Below are positions 25,446-27,560 of a stretch of 27,560 nt of DNA, piece after piece. Source of the DNA: a virus; the IMG/VR virus record IMGVR_UViG_3300044981_000210, positions 1 through 27,560 of that record. The stretch is one strand, 5' to 3'. The first letter of the stretch is position 1, and each line of letters starts with the position of its first letter. A program made the position numbers and the translations under genes. Under the pieces are notes generated by a model. That model worked only from the letters and a program-made list of their open reading frames with translations. It made no database searches and had not been told where the DNA came from.

Positions 25446-27560
25446 ATGTCCACCGAAGTTGAACCAATAGTAGTACAAGGCCCTTTAACAAACACCCAAA
25501 ACAAAGCCAATAGTCGTCGCAAACAAAAAGGTCTGCCGCCGAAATACGTGCGCATTCTTAAAGAGGATGTCGAGAGACAAACTACTAGACATCAGGATGC
25601 TCTTGCGTTTGCCCAGTCAGAAGACACAAAGGGGTATTACAAAAGCGAGTGCCGCTCTTCTGTTGAGTTACTAGGTATTTACGAAGGCGGCGGTTTACAA
25701 GAAGCGGACGAAGACGACAGCGATGATGACGAAGGGACCAGCGCAGCAAAAGCCAAGAAAGAACCGAAGTCAAAAAACCCCAACCCCTCGCTTAAGGCAA
25801 TAGAGATCCCCGAGTTTGAACGTGATGTTGAGCACGGTGTTCTCGATCCCTCTTTTACGATAACGTCTTTCCAAGATTGGCTTAAATATCGAGACAAAGC
25901 CCGCAAAGACTTATACTGGCTTTGCAAGTTGCTAGGGAAAGATTTGTTTCCCGGAGTCCATCAAGTTATTTGCGATTGCTTTGTGTCTAAAGACTTCGAT
26001 GGTATGTACCACAAAGGGTACACACTCGGCCAGTTCCACAAGATGATCGACGCCCAAAAGCGCTTCGACGCCAACGGAAACCCCACAAAAGAGATGATGC
26101 TCCTAGACTCTCGTGGGTTTTTTAAGAGTACGATTAACGGCATAGATTGTGTCCAATGGCTGCTTAACGCCCCTGACGCCCACATTTTTATTTTAACGGG
26201 AGAGTATAAGCTTGCCATACAGTTTTTGCAGGAAATTAAAGACTATTTTTATCTTCCGAGAGGCGGAGAACCCTCGGTTTTCCAGCTCTTGTTTCCAGAG
26301 TATATACTAACAGGTGTGGCGGGAAAATCTAAGCAGCCGCTAAGATGCCCCGCTAGGATTTTGAAGCAGAAAGGTAACAGTCTTTGGGTTAACGCCATTG
26401 TGGCGAACCTATCCGGTTGGCATTGCGACATCAAAAAAGGCGACGACATCGTCACCGACGAGAACTCAAATACGGAAGAAGCTCGTGCAACAATCAAAAT
26501 GAAGTACGACGGTACCGACGATCTTCTTGATCCTCACGGTTTTAGCGATCACATCGGGACGAGATATTTCACGGATGATTGGTACGGAACGCGACTTCAA
26601 GCCGATAAAGAAAGCGGCGAAATCGCCGCCGTCAAATATTTTAAACGCGGCTGTTGGGTAGTAAAACCCGAGTATGCAAATATACCCTTGACGATGCTGA
26701 CGGAGGAGATGGTTAAATTAACCTTTCCTCAACTCGGTAAAACTCCGTCAGAGGCGTTTAAGAAGCTCCGTCAAAAACTACTTAAGAAATCAGAGCGTTC
26801 TTTTCGCAATCAGCAACTTAACGAGCCAACAGACGCCAAAGAAGATAGCGGGTTTGTTGTTCACTTCAGTGATGTGGCGCTCCGCGCCCACAGCTATCCC
26901 AAGGAATCTGCTCCCCGCGAAGGCGACGTGTTTGTTTCTTGGGATTGGGCATATTCAGATAAAAAAACATCTGATTATTCCGTTGGCATAGCGGCCCGAG
27001 TCTATCAGCTTAAAGACGGTCGTTGGGGTCTTTGTATTTTAGACGTAGTCATAGACAAATGGCGTTCCTCCGAGTTGGTATACCAGATCATTGCCTTTGA
27101 CAAGAAGTGGAACCCAAAACGAACTCTTATCGAGAACTCGAACGGGGCCGAACTTCTAAAAATGGCAATCATGCAAAAGGCCCAAGTTTTGGGCTCGGAC
27201 ATCATTCATAGAATTTATTGGATGCCGGTTTCAACGCAACCAAACGCTAAAAAGAACAGAGTCAAAAGTCTCGAAATATTGCTCGAAGACGACAGACTCT
27301 ATTTTGTGAACGGCGCGTGGATGGATATAATTTTCTCCCAGCTATGTAAGTACACAGGCGAAAAAAGTTCAGCCTTTAAAAAAGACGACGGGCCAGACGC
27401 AATGGCGTACCTGGTGGAATTTTTGCCTAAGTCGGCGTTGAAGAGAGACGTTGATCCCGAAGAAGCGGAGAAGGAAGCAGAGCAAATAGCGGCAAAAGAA
27501 AGATTGGTCGCTTGGAAGAAAAAGATCTTCGGAGGCGATGACGGCGGTGGTGTTGGGGTT
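25446..27560 (+). CDS. terL: Terminase large subunit, partial (runs off the right edge)
   Basis: The frame is open for 705 codons to the last base. The Walker A motif is LLDSRGFFKST (residues 219-229), a variant of the usual P-R-G-x-G-K-S-T. Walker B is DDIVTDE (333-339). The nuclease domain begins FVSWDWAYSDKKTSDYSVG, with the first metal-binding Asp at 500, and the late acidic motif GPDAMAY has Asp651. Together these are the ATPase and nuclease of the phage DNA-packaging motor. The first ~150 residues are an unusual extension with an acidic run (EADEDDSDDDE, about residues 84-94) before the ATPase. The C-terminus is Lys/Glu-rich and incomplete. Confidence 0.93.
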   Translation, partial: MSTEVEPIVVQGPLTNTQNKANSRRKQKGLPPKYVRILKEDVERQTTRHQDALAFAQSEDTKGYYKSECRSSVELLGIYEGGGLQEADEDDSDDDEGTSAAKAKKEPKSKNPNPSLKAIEIPEFERDVEHGVLDPSFTITSFQDWLKYRDKARKDLYWLCKLLGKDLFPGVHQVICDCFVSKDFDGMYHKGYTLGQFHKMIDAQKRFDANGNPTKEMMLLDSRGFFKSTINGIDCVQWLLNAPDAHIFILTGEYKLAIQFLQEIKDYFYLPRGGEPSVFQLLFPEYILTGVAGKSKQPLRCPARILKQKGNSLWVNAIVANLSGWHCDIKKGDDIVTDENSNTEEARATIKMKYDGTDDLLDPHGFSDHIGTRYFTDDWYGTRLQADKESGEIAAVKYFKRGCWVVKPEYANIPLTMLTEEMVKLTFPQLGKTPSEAFKKLRQKLLKKSERSFRNQQLNEPTDAKEDSGFVVHFSDVALRAHSYPKESAPREGDVFVSWDWAYSDKKTSDYSVGIAARVYQLKDGRWGLCILDVVIDKWRSSELVYQIIAFDKKWNPKRTLIENSNGAELLKMAIMQKAQVLGSDIIHRIYWMPVSTQPNAKKNRVKSLEILLEDDRLYFVNGAWMDIIFSQLCKYTGEKSSAFKKDDGPDAMAYLVEFLPKSALKRDVDPEEAEKEAEQIAAKERLVAWKKKIFGGDDGGGVGV

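Overview
The window looks like part of the genome of a tailed double-stranded DNA phage (Caudoviricetes), or a prophage of one. The evidence is a large-terminase gene at the right edge, a long block of virion-type beta-rich proteins, three free-standing homing-type endonuclease genes, a tRNA array with encoded CCA ends, and tightly packed small genes with start/stop overlaps. Standard start and stop codons, AGGAGG-type ribosome binding sites and sigma70-like promoters point to an ordinary bacterial host. I cannot name the host or a relative from sequence alone.

Layout. (1) 1-2222, leftward: a pentapeptide-repeat protein running off the left edge, several small genes coupled by overlaps, and a 182-residue protein with a possible DNA-binding C-terminus. 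(2) 2223-3374: a 1.1-kb intergenic control region between divergent gene sets. It holds a 64-bp imperfect inverted repeat around an AT-rich core, a pair of TCTCA-N3-TGAGA dyads (a second pair lies at 1671-1716), a tandem 9-bp repeat and a good rightward promoter. (3) 3375-5944, rightward: an HNH-type endonuclease followed by eight small genes, including one with a Tat-like signal and one tiny membrane protein. (4) 5945-10983: two tRNA clusters, split by membrane-protein genes and a GIY-YIG homing endonuclease. I read 13 tRNAs (Pro-CGG, Leu-UAG, Arg-UCU, Leu-CAA, Leu-UAA, Ala-UGC, Met-CAU, Thr-UGU, Asn-GUU, Ser-GCU, Ser-CGA, Phe-GAA, Gln-UUG) and one tRNA-Leu fragment. The spaces between them are themselves highly structured RNA; several start with AAGTTT and are closed by long perfect stems. 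(5) 10984-18555: virion and appendage genes, including a beta-helix-like protein, a protein with an ice-binding-like (DUF3494-like) domain and a protein with an 18-residue repeat. The block ends at a clear terminator. (6) 18714-24477: a compact operon of late accessory genes: small membrane proteins, Cys-rich and His-rich proteins, an FMN-reductase/iron-sulfur-flavoprotein-like protein, a short ATP-grasp protein and a histidine phosphatase. (7) 24486-27560: a strong promoter, a structured leader with an 18-residue leader peptide, a second GIY-YIG gene, and the terminase large subunit running off the right edge.

Main points for a second look: the stem-closed RNA elements threaded between the tRNAs; the symmetric control region at 2247-2544; the flavoprotein and ATP-grasp pair followed by a Gly/Arg repeat protein; and the DUF3494-like virion protein. 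All functional statements are inferred by reading the sequence; no database search was possible.
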